5,601 nucleotides of DNA from Bacillota bacterium (GCA_023406225.1 JAEXWS010000004.1:1-5601); one strand, 5' to 3'; shown: positions 1 to 5,554, counted from the first letter of the stretch. The notes: a model not told the origin generated them from the letters alone. Made by a program: numbers and translations.

Positions 1-1978
1 GCTCCAGATAGGCGCTGCCGTACTCCTCGATATATTCCTTCCGGCCGGGGAGGTTGTCCCCCAGAAGAAGATCGAACATCTTTTCCGTCTCCTGGGCGTC
101 GGCGGGGGTCACCTGGATGAGCCGCCGGGTCTCGGGATTCATGGTGGTGAGCCACATCATGTCCGGCTCGTTCTCGCCGAGACCCTTGGACCGGTCCACC
201 TTGTACTTCTTGCCCTCCAGACCCTTCACGATGTCCGCCTTCTCCTTGTCGGAGTAGGCAAACCAGGTCTTTTCCCCGCAGGTGATCTCAAAGAGGGGCG
301 TCTCCGCGATGTAGACGTATCCCTCCCGGATGAGCGTGGGCATCAGCCGGTACAGCATGGTCAAGATCAGCGTCCGGATCTGGAAGCCGTCCACGTCGCC
401 ATCGGTGCAGATGACCACCTTGTTCCAGCGGAGATTGCCCAGGTCGAAGGCCGCCATGTCCTTCACATGCTTGTTCTGGACCTCCACGCCGCAGCCCAGG
501 ACTTTGATCAGGTCCGTGATGATCTCGCTTTTGAAGATGCGGGCGTAGTCCGCCTTCAGGCAGTTCAAGATCTTGCCCCGGACGGGCATGATGCCCTGAT
601 ACTCCGCGTCCCGGCTCAGCTTCACGCTGCCCAGGGCCGAGTCGCCCTCCACGATATAAATTTCCCGCTTGTCCGGGTCCTTGGACCGGCAGTCCACGAA
701 CTTCTGGACCCGGTTGGCGATATCGATATTGCCCGAGAGCTTCTTCTTGATGTTCAGCCGGGCCTTTTCCGCGCTCTCCCGGGACCGCTTGTTGATGAGG
801 ACCTGCTCGGCGATCTTGTCCGCGTCGAAGGGGTTTTCAATGAAATAGACCTCCAGGTTGCTCCGGAGGAACTCCGTCATGGCCTCCTGGACGAACTTGT
901 TGGTGATGGCCTTCTTGGTCTGGTTCTCATAGCTGGTCTGGGTGGAGAAGTTGTTGGACACCAGCACGATGCAGTCTTCGATATCCGCCCAGGTGATCTT
1001 GCTCTCGCTCTTTTGGTACTTCCCCTGGTCCCGGAGGTACTTGTCCACCGCGGAGACAAAGGCCGACTTGGCGGCCTTTTCCGGGCTGCCGCCGTGCTCC
1101 AGCCAGCTGGAGTTGTGGTAGTGCTCGATGACGCTCACCCGGTTGGAAAAACAGCAGGCGGCGGACAGCTTCACCTTGTACTCCGGCTTGTCCGCCCGGT
1201 CCCGGCCCTTCTTCTCCGCCTGCCAGAACACGGGGGCGGTGAGGCTCCCCTCCCCGGCCAGCTCCGTCACATAGTCCACGATGCCGTTCTCATAGAAAAA
1301 CTCGGTGGTCTCAAAGCTGCCGGGGGCGGTCTCGTTGCGGAAGCGGAAGGTGACGCCCGCGTTCACCACCGCCTGGCGCTTCATCACGTCGGCAAAATAC
1401 TCGGCGGGGACGGCGATATCCGTAAACACGTCCAGGTCCGGCAGCCAATGGGTGCGGGTGCCGGTCTTTTTGCTCTGGCTTTTGGGGAGGGGCGTTTTTT
1501 GCAGCCCGCCCACGATCTCGCCCCGCTCGAACCGGAGCCGGTACTCGAACCCGTCCCGCCAAACGGTGACGTCCATATAGCGGGAGGCGTACTGGGTGGC
1601 GCAGGAGCCCAGGCCGTTGAGGCCCAGGGAGTATTCGTAGTTGTCTCCGGAGACGTTGTCGTACTTGCCGCCGGCGTACAGCTCGCAGAACACCAGCTCC
1701 CAGTTGAATTTCTGCTCCTTCTCGTTCCAGTCCACCGGACAGCCCCGGCCCGCGTCCTCCACCTCCACGGAGCGGTCCGCGTACCGGGTGACGGTGATCG
1801 CCTTGCCGTGGCCCTCCCGGGCCTCGTCGATGGAGTTGGACAAGATCTCAAACACCGCGTGCTCACAGCCGTCCAGCCCGTCGGAGCCGAAAATAACGCC
1901 GGGCCGCTTCCGCACCCGGTCCGCGCCTTTCAGGGATGAGATGCTGTCGTTTCCGTAATCGTTCTTCTTGGTTGCCAT
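1..1978 (-). CDS. Type IIA DNA topoisomerase, B subunit (GyrB/ParE family, divergent form), 3' end cut by window
   Basis: This is the ATPase/TOPRIM subunit of a gyrase or topoisomerase IV, which with an A subunit passes one DNA duplex through another using ATP. At least 659 residues are visible and no stop is reached; gyrase B proteins without the E. coli insertion are about 640-650 residues, so only a short tail should be missing. The N-terminal GHKL ATPase has RVRKRPG (21-27), the catalytic-type Glu44 and Asn48 in EILSNSIDEA, DAGRG (75-79) and LGLNGLG (118-124). The transducer-domain QTK is at 353-355. The TOPRIM domain keeps EGDSALG (444-450, catalytic Glu444) and DGDVDG (526-531, metal-binding Asp526 and Asp528). 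KGLGE is at 598-602. Canonical forms are GGLHGVG, EGDSAGG and DADVDG, so this is a divergent branch; similar proteins in Clostridia are often annotated as topoisomerase IV subunit B. The ATG at 1978 follows GGAGGA by 5-6 nt. The A-subunit gene may lie beyond position 1. Family assignment is secure; the choice between gyrase and topo IV is open. Confidence 0.93.
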   Translation of the reverse strand, partial: MATKKNDYGNDSISSLKGADRVRKRPGVIFGSDGLDGCEHAVFEILSNSIDEAREGHGKAITVTRYADRSVEVEDAGRGCPVDWNEKEQKFNWELVFCELYAGGKYDNVSGDNYEYSLGLNGLGSCATQYASRYMDVTVWRDGFEYRLRFERGEIVGGLQKTPLPKSQSKKTGTRTHWLPDLDVFTDIAVPAEYFADVMKRQAVVNAGVTFRFRNETAPGSFETTEFFYENGIVDYVTELAGEGSLTAPVFWQAEKKGRDRADKPEYKVKLSAACCFSNRVSVIEHYHNSSWLEHGGSPEKAAKSAFVSAVDKYLRDQGKYQKSESKITWADIEDCIVLVSNNFSTQTSYENQTKKAITNKFVQEAMTEFLRSNLEVYFIENPFDADKIAEQVLINKRSRESAEKARLNIKKKLSGNIDIANRVQKFVDCRSKDPDKREIYIVEGDSALGSVKLSRDAEYQGIMPVRGKILNCLKADYARIFKSEIITDLIKVLGCGVEVQNKHVKDMAAFDLGNLRWNKVVICTDGDVDGFQIRTLILTMLYRLMPTLIREGYVYIAETPLFEITCGEKTWFAYSDKEKADIVKGLEGKKYKVDRSKGLGENEPDMMWLTTMNPETRRLIQVTPADAQETEKMFDLLLGDNLPGRKEYIEEYGSAYLE

Positions 1979-1983
1979 CAGGT

Positions 1984-1989
1984 TCCTCC
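1984..1989 (-). promoter_or_regulatory. Ribosome binding site of the topoisomerase B gene
   Basis: Read on the minus strand this is GGAGGA, placed 5 nt before the ATG at 1978-1976. It supports that start over internal Met codons. No alternative in-frame start with a comparable site was seen upstream. Confidence 0.8.
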
Positions 1990-1993
1990 AACA

Positions 1994-2006
1994 GGCAGAG
2001 ACTGCC
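1994..2006 (-). other. Small leader hairpin before the topoisomerase ribosome binding site
   Basis: The minus strand reads GGCAG-TCT-CTGCC, a perfect 5-bp stem with a 3-nt loop lying 4 nt upstream of the GGAGGA site. It falls within the roughly 50-nt untranslated leader predicted from the promoter at 2034-2063. There is no T-run, so it is not a terminator. A role in mRNA stability or translation is possible but only inferred, and a stem this short can arise by chance. Confidence 0.3.
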
Positions 2007-2033
2007 GTAAAATCAAGATCATCAATATATGGT

Positions 2034-2063
2034 ATTGTATCACACTCCGCGGCCCCGTTTCAA
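2034..2063 (-). promoter_or_regulatory. Sigma-A type promoter of the topoisomerase B gene
   Basis: On the minus strand a -35 box TTGAAA (2063-2058) is followed after 18 bp by a -10 box TACAAT (2039-2034). The -10 is preceded by TG-A, giving an extended -10 (TGATACAAT). Both boxes match the housekeeping consensus at five of six positions. Transcription would begin near 2027 and give a leader of about 50 nt. The promoter faces away from the superoxide reductase gene, so the two genes are transcribed divergently. Confidence 0.65.
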
Positions 2064-2141
2064 GTGTCCGGCAAAATGCGCCCCTCTTCCCGGCTTTTCC
2101 TGTTCTTTATTTGGATTTTTCCTAAAATGTTGTTGCGCAAA

Positions 2142-2221
2142 GTTTTCCATAACCGGCCTGTCACCTCCATGACCCGGCCCGTTTTCAGGGGTTTTGCACA
2201 TTCTCCACGAGGTTTTCCACA
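2142..2221 (+). promoter_or_regulatory. Cluster of DnaA-box-like 9-mers in the divergent intergenic region
   Basis: Two plus-strand 9-mers fit the DnaA-box consensus TTWTNCACA exactly: TTTTGCACA (2192-2200) and TTTTCCACA (2213-2221), with starts 21 bp apart, about two helical turns. TTTTCCATA (2143-2151) has one mismatch and TTCTCCACG (2201-2209) has two. A related GTTTTC also begins at 2181. An 8-bp palindrome TTGCGCAA (2133-2140) sits just before the first element. This could be a DnaA-responsive control region, a DnaA titration site or part of a replication origin. No dnaA or dnaN gene is visible, so the function is only inferred. Confidence 0.4.
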
Positions 2222-2300
2222 CTGTTATGTCAACTTTTGAACGCGCCGAAAAATGCCGTATTTTTTTCTCCGGCCCCCGCCCCCGGATTTTTTCAAACTG

Positions 2301-2336
2301 TTGCATATCCTACATATGAAAAGAGTATGATATGCT
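2301..2336 (+). promoter_or_regulatory. Candidate promoter of the superoxide reductase gene, with an inverted repeat across it
   Basis: The best reading is a -35 box TTGCAT (2301-2306) and a -10 box TATGAT (2326-2331) with a long 19-bp spacer. An alternative is the extended -10 TGATATGCT (2328-2336) with a poor -35. The inverted repeat GCATATC (2303-2309) / GATATGC (2329-2335) overlaps the two boxes and could be an operator. The leader would be about 70 nt and contains the direct repeat GCGGGCCT (2357-2364 and 2368-2375). Which -10 is used cannot be settled by eye. Confidence 0.5.
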
Positions 2337-2398
2337 AATATAAGGACAGATATCCGGCGGGCCTCCAGCGGGCCTTTCAAACAAAACGATCAACGAAT

Positions 2399-2404
2399 AA
2401 GGAG
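2399..2404 (+). promoter_or_regulatory. Ribosome binding site of the superoxide reductase gene
   Basis: AAGGAG lies 7 nt before the ATG at 2412, standard spacing. It supports the start that places the first iron-binding cysteine at residue 6, as in other desulfoferrodoxins. Confidence 0.8.
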
Positions 2405-2411
2405 CGTCATT

Positions 2412-2786
2412 ATGAAGTTTTATATTTGCAAGCACTGCGGCAATGTCGTCACCCGCCTCACCTCCAGCGGCGTCCCCACCTTCTGCTGCGGCGAGGAGAT
2501 GCAGCTTCTGGAAGCCGGCGTCACCGACGCGGCGGTGGAAAAGCACGTCCCCGCGGTCACCGTGGACGGCGGAACGGTGAAGGTGTCCGTCGGCTCCGTG
2601 ACCCATCCCATGACCGCCGAGCATTTCATCCAGTGGGTGGTCCTGGAGACGGAGCGGGACGCCTACATCCACTGGCTGCGGCCCGAGGACGCGCCCGAGG
2701 CGGCGTTCGCCCTGGCGGAGGGGCAGAAGGCCGTGGCGGTATACGCCTACTGCAACCTCCACGGACTTTGGAAAGCGGAGTTGTAA
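2412..2786 (+). CDS. dfx: Desulfoferrodoxin / two-iron superoxide reductase
   Basis: This cytoplasmic enzyme reduces superoxide to hydrogen peroxide without releasing oxygen, normally taking electrons from rubredoxin; it is a typical oxygen-defence enzyme of anaerobes. The 124 residues match the usual size of the two-iron class (about 125-130). The N-terminal desulforedoxin-like domain (about 1-36) has all four ligands of iron centre I: Cys6, Cys9, Cys25 and Cys26. The catalytic domain has all ligands of centre II, the Fe(His)4(Cys) site: His45 in EKHVP, His65 in HPM, His71, Cys114 and His117 in CNLHGLW. Glu43 and Lys44, the residues next to the active site that guide superoxide and protonation in the family, are also present. 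The gene is monocistronic as far as can be seen, with its own promoter upstream and a strong terminator at 2797-2830. It is divergent from the topoisomerase gene. No rubredoxin gene is in the window. Confidence 0.96.
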   Translation: MKFYICKHCGNVVTRLTSSGVPTFCCGEEMQLLEAGVTDAAVEKHVPAVTVDGGTVKVSVGSVTHPMTAEHFIQWVVLETERDAYIHWLRPEDAPEAAFALAEGQKAVAVYAYCNLHGLWKAEL

Positions 2787-2796
2787 GGACCCAAGG

Positions 2797-2830
2797 AGGC
2801 CGGTTCCCAAACCAGGGAGCCGGCCTTTTT
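2797..2830 (+). terminator. Rho-independent terminator after the superoxide reductase gene
   Basis: A 12-bp stem (2797-2808 with 2815-2826, one G-U wobble) closes a 6-nt loop AAACCA and runs into five T residues (2826-2830). It starts 10 bp after the TAA stop of dfx and separates this gene from pyruvate kinase. Confidence 0.9.
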
Positions 2831-2850
2831 CCGCGCGCCGCCAGATCCGG

Positions 2851-2875
2851 TCCCGCGGATAAAGAAATCCCGCGG
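2851..2875 (+). repeat. Repeated TCCCGCGG with potential bulged hairpin, upstream of pyk
   Basis: TCCCGCGG occurs at 2851-2858 and again at 2868-2875. Each copy contains the palindrome CCGCGG, so the two can also pair as an 8-bp stem with one bulged C and the loop AAAGAA (2861-2866). No T-run follows. The site lies just upstream of the predicted pyk promoter, where a regulator could bind. No known regulator motif was recognised. Confidence 0.35.
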
Positions 2876-2879
2876 CCCC

Positions 2880-2908
2880 TTCCCCATTTGCGCGATTTGT
2901 GGTAAACT
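2880..2908 (+). promoter_or_regulatory. Candidate pyk promoter with extended -10
   Basis: The extended -10 TGGTAAACT (2900-2908) is the best candidate between the dfx terminator and pyk. The -35 position at a 17-bp spacer (2880-2885, TTCCCC) is poor, so activity would rest on the TG extension or an activator. Transcription would start near 2915, giving a leader of about 36 nt. The same -10 hexamer TAAACT appears in the candidate promoter before the DUF1294 gene. Confidence 0.35.
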
Positions 2909-2935
2909 GCTATGTGGTGAAATTTTTCCTTTTGA

Positions 2936-2942
2936 AAGGTGG
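2936..2942 (+). promoter_or_regulatory. Ribosome binding site that fixes the pyk start
   Basis: AAGGTGG lies 8 nt before the ATG at 2951. A possible GTG start at 2939 lies inside this site and would add four residues not expected in the family, so the ATG is preferred. Confidence 0.7.
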
Positions 2943-2950
2943 ATATTACT

Positions 2951-4693
2951 ATGCGGAAAACAAAGATCGTCTGCACCCTCGGCCCGGCCACGGACCGCCC
3001 CGGCGTTTTGCAGGAGATGCTGCAGGCGGGCATGAACGTGGCCCGGTTCAACTTTTCCCACGGCAGCCATCCGGAGCACCAGGCCCGCCTGGACGCGCTG
3101 AAGGCCCTGCGGAAGGAGCTTCACCTCCCTGTCGCCGCCATGCTGGACACCAAGGGCCCCGAGGTCCGGCTGAAAACCTTCGCCGGCGGGCCGGTGACGC
3201 TGCGGGCCGGGGCGGAATTCACCCTGACCACCGAGGACGTTCCCGGCGACGAGACCCGCTGTTCCGTCACCTATGCGGAGCTGCCCATGGACGTGAAGGC
3301 GGGGGACACCATCCTGCTGGACGACGGCCTGGTGCGGTTGACCGTGCTGGAGACCGCCGCCGCCTCCGTCCGCTGCCGGGTGGAGAACGACGGCGTGATG
3401 AAAAACAACAAGGGCGTGAACATCCCCGGCGTGCGGCTGTCCATGCCCTATATGAGCCAGCGGGACCGGGAGGACATCCTCTTCGGCGTGGAGCAGGGCT
3501 TCGACTATATCGCCGCCAGCTTCGTCCGCACCGCCGCCGACGTGCGGGAGATCCGCCGGCTGCTGGACGAGGCGGGCTCCTCCATCCGCATCATCGCCAA
3601 GATTGAAAACCGGGAGGGCGTGTGCAACCTCTCCGAGATCCTCCATGTGGCGGACGGGGTCATGGTGGCCCGGGGCGACATGGGCGTGGAGATCGACTTC
3701 ACGGAGATCCCCATCATCCAAAAGGACATGATCGCCCAGTGCGTGGCGGCGGGCAAGCCGGTCATCACCGCCACCCAGATGCTGGAATCCATGATCGAGA
3801 ACCCCCGGCCCACCCGGGCGGAGATCACGGACGTAGCCAACGCCATTTACGACGGCACCTCCGCCATCATGCTCTCCGGCGAGACGGCGGCGGGCAAATA
3901 TCCGGCGGAGGCCGTGCGGACCATGGACGCCATCGCCCTGCGGACGGAGGGCGACATCAACTACGCCAAGCGGATGCGGAACCTGGCGGGCGAGAGCCGC
4001 CTCTCCATCGCGGCGGCCACGGCCCACGCCGCCTGCACCACCGCCATGGACATCGGCGCGGATGCCGTCATCACCGTCAGCCAGAGCGGCACCACCGCCC
4101 GGCTGGTGAGCCGCTTCCGCCCGGGCACCACCGTCGTCGCCTGCCTGCTGGACGAACAGGTGCAGCGGCAGATGGCCCTTTACTGGGGCGTGACGCCCCT
4201 GCTGATGCCCTATGCCAGCAACACCGACGAGCTGGTGGACTTCGCCGTGCATATGGCGGAGGAGGCGGGCCTGGTGAAGCAGGGGGACCTGGTGGTGCTC
4301 ACCGCGGGGGTGCCCGTGGGCGTTTCCGGCACCACCAACATGATCAAGGTCCACCTGGTGGGCGGCGCCCTTCTCAACGCCGTGGGCATCGGGGAGAGCA
4401 ACGCCTCCGGCCCCCTGTGCGTGTGCCGCGCGCCGGAGGACGTGGCGGAGCGGTTCCGCCCCGGCGACGTGCTGGTGGTGCCCTACACCACCAACGACCT
4501 GCTGCCCTTCATCCGCCAGGCCGCCGCCGTGATCAGCGAGGAGTCCGGCGTGAACAGCCACGCGGCCACCGTGGGGCTGACGCTGGATAAGCCCGTCATC
4601 GTGGGCGCGGCGGGCGCCGTCCAGCGCCTGCGGGACGGCGTGCTGGTATCCGTGGACTGCGCCCGGGGCGTGGTGCAGACCCTGCCCCAGTGA
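2951..4693 (+). CDS. pyk: Pyruvate kinase with C-terminal PEP-utilizer-like domain
   Basis: Pyruvate kinase transfers phosphate from phosphoenolpyruvate to ADP in the last step of glycolysis, in the cytoplasm as a tetramer. The protein has 580 residues; E. coli PykF has about 470, whereas Bacillus/Geobacillus-type enzymes are near 585 because of an extra C-terminal domain. Active-site residues sit at nearly the E. coli positions: Arg32, Asn34, Ser36, Asp66, Thr67, Lys68 and Arg73. The catalytic lysine is Lys217 in KIENREG with metal ligand Glu219, followed by ARGDMG with Asp243 and TATQMLES with Thr275. The effector-domain phosphate loop SQSGTTAR is present. From about residue 484 a domain resembling the phosphohistidine domain of PEP utilizers follows, with His537 in SHAA. 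The gene has its own candidate promoter, and no strong terminator separates it from the next gene. In the Geobacillus enzyme the extra domain is structural or regulatory; phosphotransfer by His537 is not established. Confidence 0.97.
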   Translation: MRKTKIVCTLGPATDRPGVLQEMLQAGMNVARFNFSHGSHPEHQARLDALKALRKELHLPVAAMLDTKGPEVRLKTFAGGPVTLRAGAEFTLTTEDVPGDETRCSVTYAELPMDVKAGDTILLDDGLVRLTVLETAAASVRCRVENDGVMKNNKGVNIPGVRLSMPYMSQRDREDILFGVEQGFDYIAASFVRTAADVREIRRLLDEAGSSIRIIAKIENREGVCNLSEILHVADGVMVARGDMGVEIDFTEIPIIQKDMIAQCVAAGKPVITATQMLESMIENPRPTRAEITDVANAIYDGTSAIMLSGETAAGKYPAEAVRTMDAIALRTEGDINYAKRMRNLAGESRLSIAAATAHAACTTAMDIGADAVITVSQSGTTARLVSRFRPGTTVVACLLDEQVQRQMALYWGVTPLLMPYASNTDELVDFAVHMAEEAGLVKQGDLVVLTAGVPVGVSGTTNMIKVHLVGGALLNAVGIGESNASGPLCVCRAPEDVAERFRPGDVLVVPYTTNDLLPFIRQAAAVISEESGVNSHAATVGLTLDKPVIVGAAGAVQRLRDGVLVSVDCARGVVQTLPQ

Positions 4694-4694
4694 G

Positions 4695-4730
4695 CGCGGC
4701 TCAACGGAGCGTTGATTGCCGAAAGCCGCG
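4695..4730 (+). other. Nested inverted repeats after pyk, without a T-tract
   Basis: Directly after the pyk stop, CGCGGC (4695-4700) can pair with GCCGCG (4725-4730). Inside it TCAACG (4701-4706) pairs with CGTTGA (4710-4715) around a 3-nt loop, leaving 9 unpaired bases on the 3' side. No T-run follows, so this is not a classical terminator. It may protect the pyk mRNA 3' end or set the relative level of the downstream gene. The function is inferred only. Confidence 0.35.
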
Positions 4731-4751
4731 GGATGCGGTATCCTATCGGCA

Positions 4752-4758
4752 GAGGTGA
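4752..4758 (+). promoter_or_regulatory. Ribosome binding site that fixes the start of the GIY-YIG-like gene
   Basis: GAGGTGA lies 5 nt before the ATG at 4764. The open frame extends upstream to a TTG at 4716, but that codon has no such site and lies in the hairpin region after pyk, so the ATG is preferred. Confidence 0.75.
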
Positions 4759-4763
4759 GACAC

Positions 4764-5108
4764 ATGGACCGGGCACGAAGAAAAGAACTGCTGGCGGCCT
4801 ATCAGGACCGCCGCCCCGAGATGGGGGTCATCTCCCTGCGCTGTGAGGCCACCGGGGAATCTTTCCTGGGCGTCTCCACGGATACCCGGGCCGGATTCAA
4901 CAGCATCCGGGCCAAGCTGGCGGGGGGCCGCCACCCCAACCGCCGCCTTCAGGCGCTGTGGGACCAGTACGGCCCGGAGGGCTTTACCTGCGCCGTCCTG
5001 CGGACGCTTCCATACGACGACCCCCGAAAGGACCAATCCCGCAAGCTGGAGGCCCTGCGGGCCGAATGCCTGGAGAAGGACCCCAAAGCCGGGAAGCTCT
5101 GGCGGTAG
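4764..5108 (+). CDS. Small GIY-YIG nuclease family protein
   Basis: This 114-residue protein has the spacing of a GIY-YIG domain but with altered letters: Gly21-Val-Ile, ten residues, then Phe34-Leu-Gly36. Downstream are Arg49, the segment GGRHPNRRLQ (54-63) with Asn59, WDQYG (66-70) and LEALR with Glu96, which may be the equivalents of the conserved Arg, Asn and metal-binding Glu. The fold is known from UvrC, homing endonucleases and restriction enzymes, where it cuts DNA with a divalent metal. This protein is a lone domain with no DNA-binding module, is highly charged and has no signal peptide or membrane segment. Similar short proteins occur in Firmicutes genomes, to my recollection, without a known role. 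It lies 70 bp after pyk with no terminator between, so it may share the pyk transcript. Family assignment is fairly likely; nuclease activity is uncertain because the first tyrosine of each motif is replaced. Confidence 0.8.
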   Translation: MDRARRKELLAAYQDRRPEMGVISLRCEATGESFLGVSTDTRAGFNSIRAKLAGGRHPNRRLQALWDQYGPEGFTCAVLRTLPYDDPRKDQSRKLEALRAECLEKDPKAGKLWR

Positions 5109-5120
5109 GCCGTCCTCCCA

Positions 5121-5154
5121 AAAAAGCAGCCGCCCTCGCGGGCGGCTGCTTTTT
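5121..5154. terminator. Bidirectional rho-independent terminator between convergent genes
   Basis: A perfect 15-bp stem pairs 5121-5135 with 5140-5154 around the 4-nt loop TCGC. Five A residues start the left arm and five T residues end the right arm, so both strands show a GC-rich stem followed by a T-run. It ends the GIY-YIG-like transcript (stop at 5108) and the convergent DUF1294 transcript (stop at 5169). Confidence 0.92.
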
Positions 5155-5168
5155 GCATTTCTTGCTTC

Positions 5169-5507
5169 TCAGCGGAAAAGGAAGAGCCATCCCGCGCCCA
5201 GCGCAAGCTGGACCAGCAATATCGCCGGGATGCCCACCCGGAAGGAGCGGTGGAGGGTCTTGTGGCGAAACACGTACATCCCCAGCAGCGCCCCCAGGCT
5301 GCCTCCGGCGAGGGCGGCCAGAAAAAGGTTCCGCTCCGGAATGCGCCGCCGCCCCGGATGCCTGGCCTTCCACTTGTCCAGGCCGTAAAAGAGGAAGGCA
5401 AACACATTGATGAGCGTCAGATACAGCGCCAGAACGCCGGCCGGCGTGCCGACGAACGCCCAGACAAGATCGCCCCGGGCCTCCGGGGCGTAAAGCATTT
5501 TATCCAT
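5169..5507 (-). CDS. DUF1294 family small membrane protein
   Basis: This is a 112-residue integral membrane protein of unknown function. The visible pattern fits DUF1294: a hydrophobic first segment (about 15-42) ending in YGLDKWKAR, a basic loop with RRRIPERNLF (53-62), a Gly/Ala-rich second segment (about 61-80, with GGSLGALLGM), the conserved FRHKT (80-84), then FRVGIP leading into a third segment (about 90-111). Three membrane helices are likely, and there is no cleavable signal peptide. The ATG at 5507 follows AGGAGGT by 5 nt, a near-perfect ribosome binding site. The gene converges on the GIY-YIG-like gene and shares its terminator. A T-tract hairpin (5521-5554) and a candidate promoter (5555-5583) lie directly upstream. 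Some DUF1294 domains are fused to cold-shock domains in other bacteria; none is fused here. Confidence 0.9.
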   Translation of the reverse strand: MDKMLYAPEARGDLVWAFVGTPAGVLALYLTLINVFAFLFYGLDKWKARHPGRRRIPERNLFLAALAGGSLGALLGMYVFRHKTLHRSFRVGIPAILLVQLALGAGWLFLFR

Positions 5508-5512
5508 TGCGG

Positions 5513-5519
5513 ACCTCCT
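5513..5519 (-). promoter_or_regulatory. Ribosome binding site of the DUF1294 gene, abutting a T-tract
   Basis: The minus strand reads AGGAGGT, 5 nt before the ATG at 5507. It begins only one base after the six-T tract of the upstream hairpin, so there is no room for a separate promoter between hairpin and gene. Confidence 0.85.
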
Positions 5520-5520
5520 G

Positions 5521-5554
5521 AAAAAAGGACTGGCCGGGAGTCCCCGGCCAGTCC
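5521..5554 (-). terminator. Strong hairpin with T-tract, likely terminator of the upstream minus-strand gene
   Basis: On the minus strand a perfect 12-bp stem (5554-5543 with 5538-5527) closes the loop GACT and is followed by six T residues (5526-5521). It looks like a full intrinsic terminator for a gene entering from beyond 5570. It lies immediately before the DUF1294 ribosome binding site, so it may also act as an attenuator. On the plus strand the following bases contain only TTTA, so termination in that direction would be weak. Confidence 0.8.

Noticed and set aside
467..1939. Long plus-strand open frame of 490 codons opposite the topoisomerase gene
   Set aside because: It is the antisense shadow of a gene with clear motifs. 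Long antisense frames are expected in GC-rich genes, the product is low-complexity and it has no ribosome binding site.
2153..2177. Imperfect hairpin within the divergent intergenic region
   Set aside because: The stem is two short 4-bp segments with a 3-nt bulge and no T-run; this is too weak to call a terminator or an RNA element.
2228..2233. Perfect minus-strand TTGACA as a -35 box
   Set aside because: No -10-like hexamer lies 16-19 bp downstream on the minus strand, so there is no second topoisomerase promoter to support.
1979..2411. Calling the divergent intergenic region a replication origin
   Set aside because: DnaA-box-like elements and outward-facing genes are suggestive, but dnaA, dnaN, a clear unwinding element and skew data are absent from the window, so only the motif cluster is reported.
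2426..2905. Plus-strand 159-codon frame overlapping the superoxide reductase gene
   Set aside because: It is out of frame with the fully conserved dfx product, reads through the terminator, and its product is Arg/Gly-rich without motifs.
2939..2941. GTG start for pyk four codons upstream of the ATG
   Set aside because: It lies inside the AAGGTGG ribosome binding site and would leave the start without a site of its own; the ATG at 2951 gives the family-typical N-terminus.
3622..4590. Plus-strand 322-codon frame inside pyk, in another reading frame
   Set aside because: The product is rich in Gly, Arg, His and Pro, as expected of an out-of-frame reading of GC-rich DNA, and the pyk frame here carries all conserved motifs.
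4716..4718. TTG start for the GIY-YIG-like gene
   Set aside because: It has no ribosome binding site and lies in the post-pyk inverted repeats, while the ATG at 4764 has a strong GAGGTGA.
2747..4765. Minus-strand open frame of 672 codons opposite pyruvate kinase
   Set aside because: It is an antisense shadow rich in His, Gly and Ala with no recognisable domain. It runs through the dfx terminator and across the pyk promoter.
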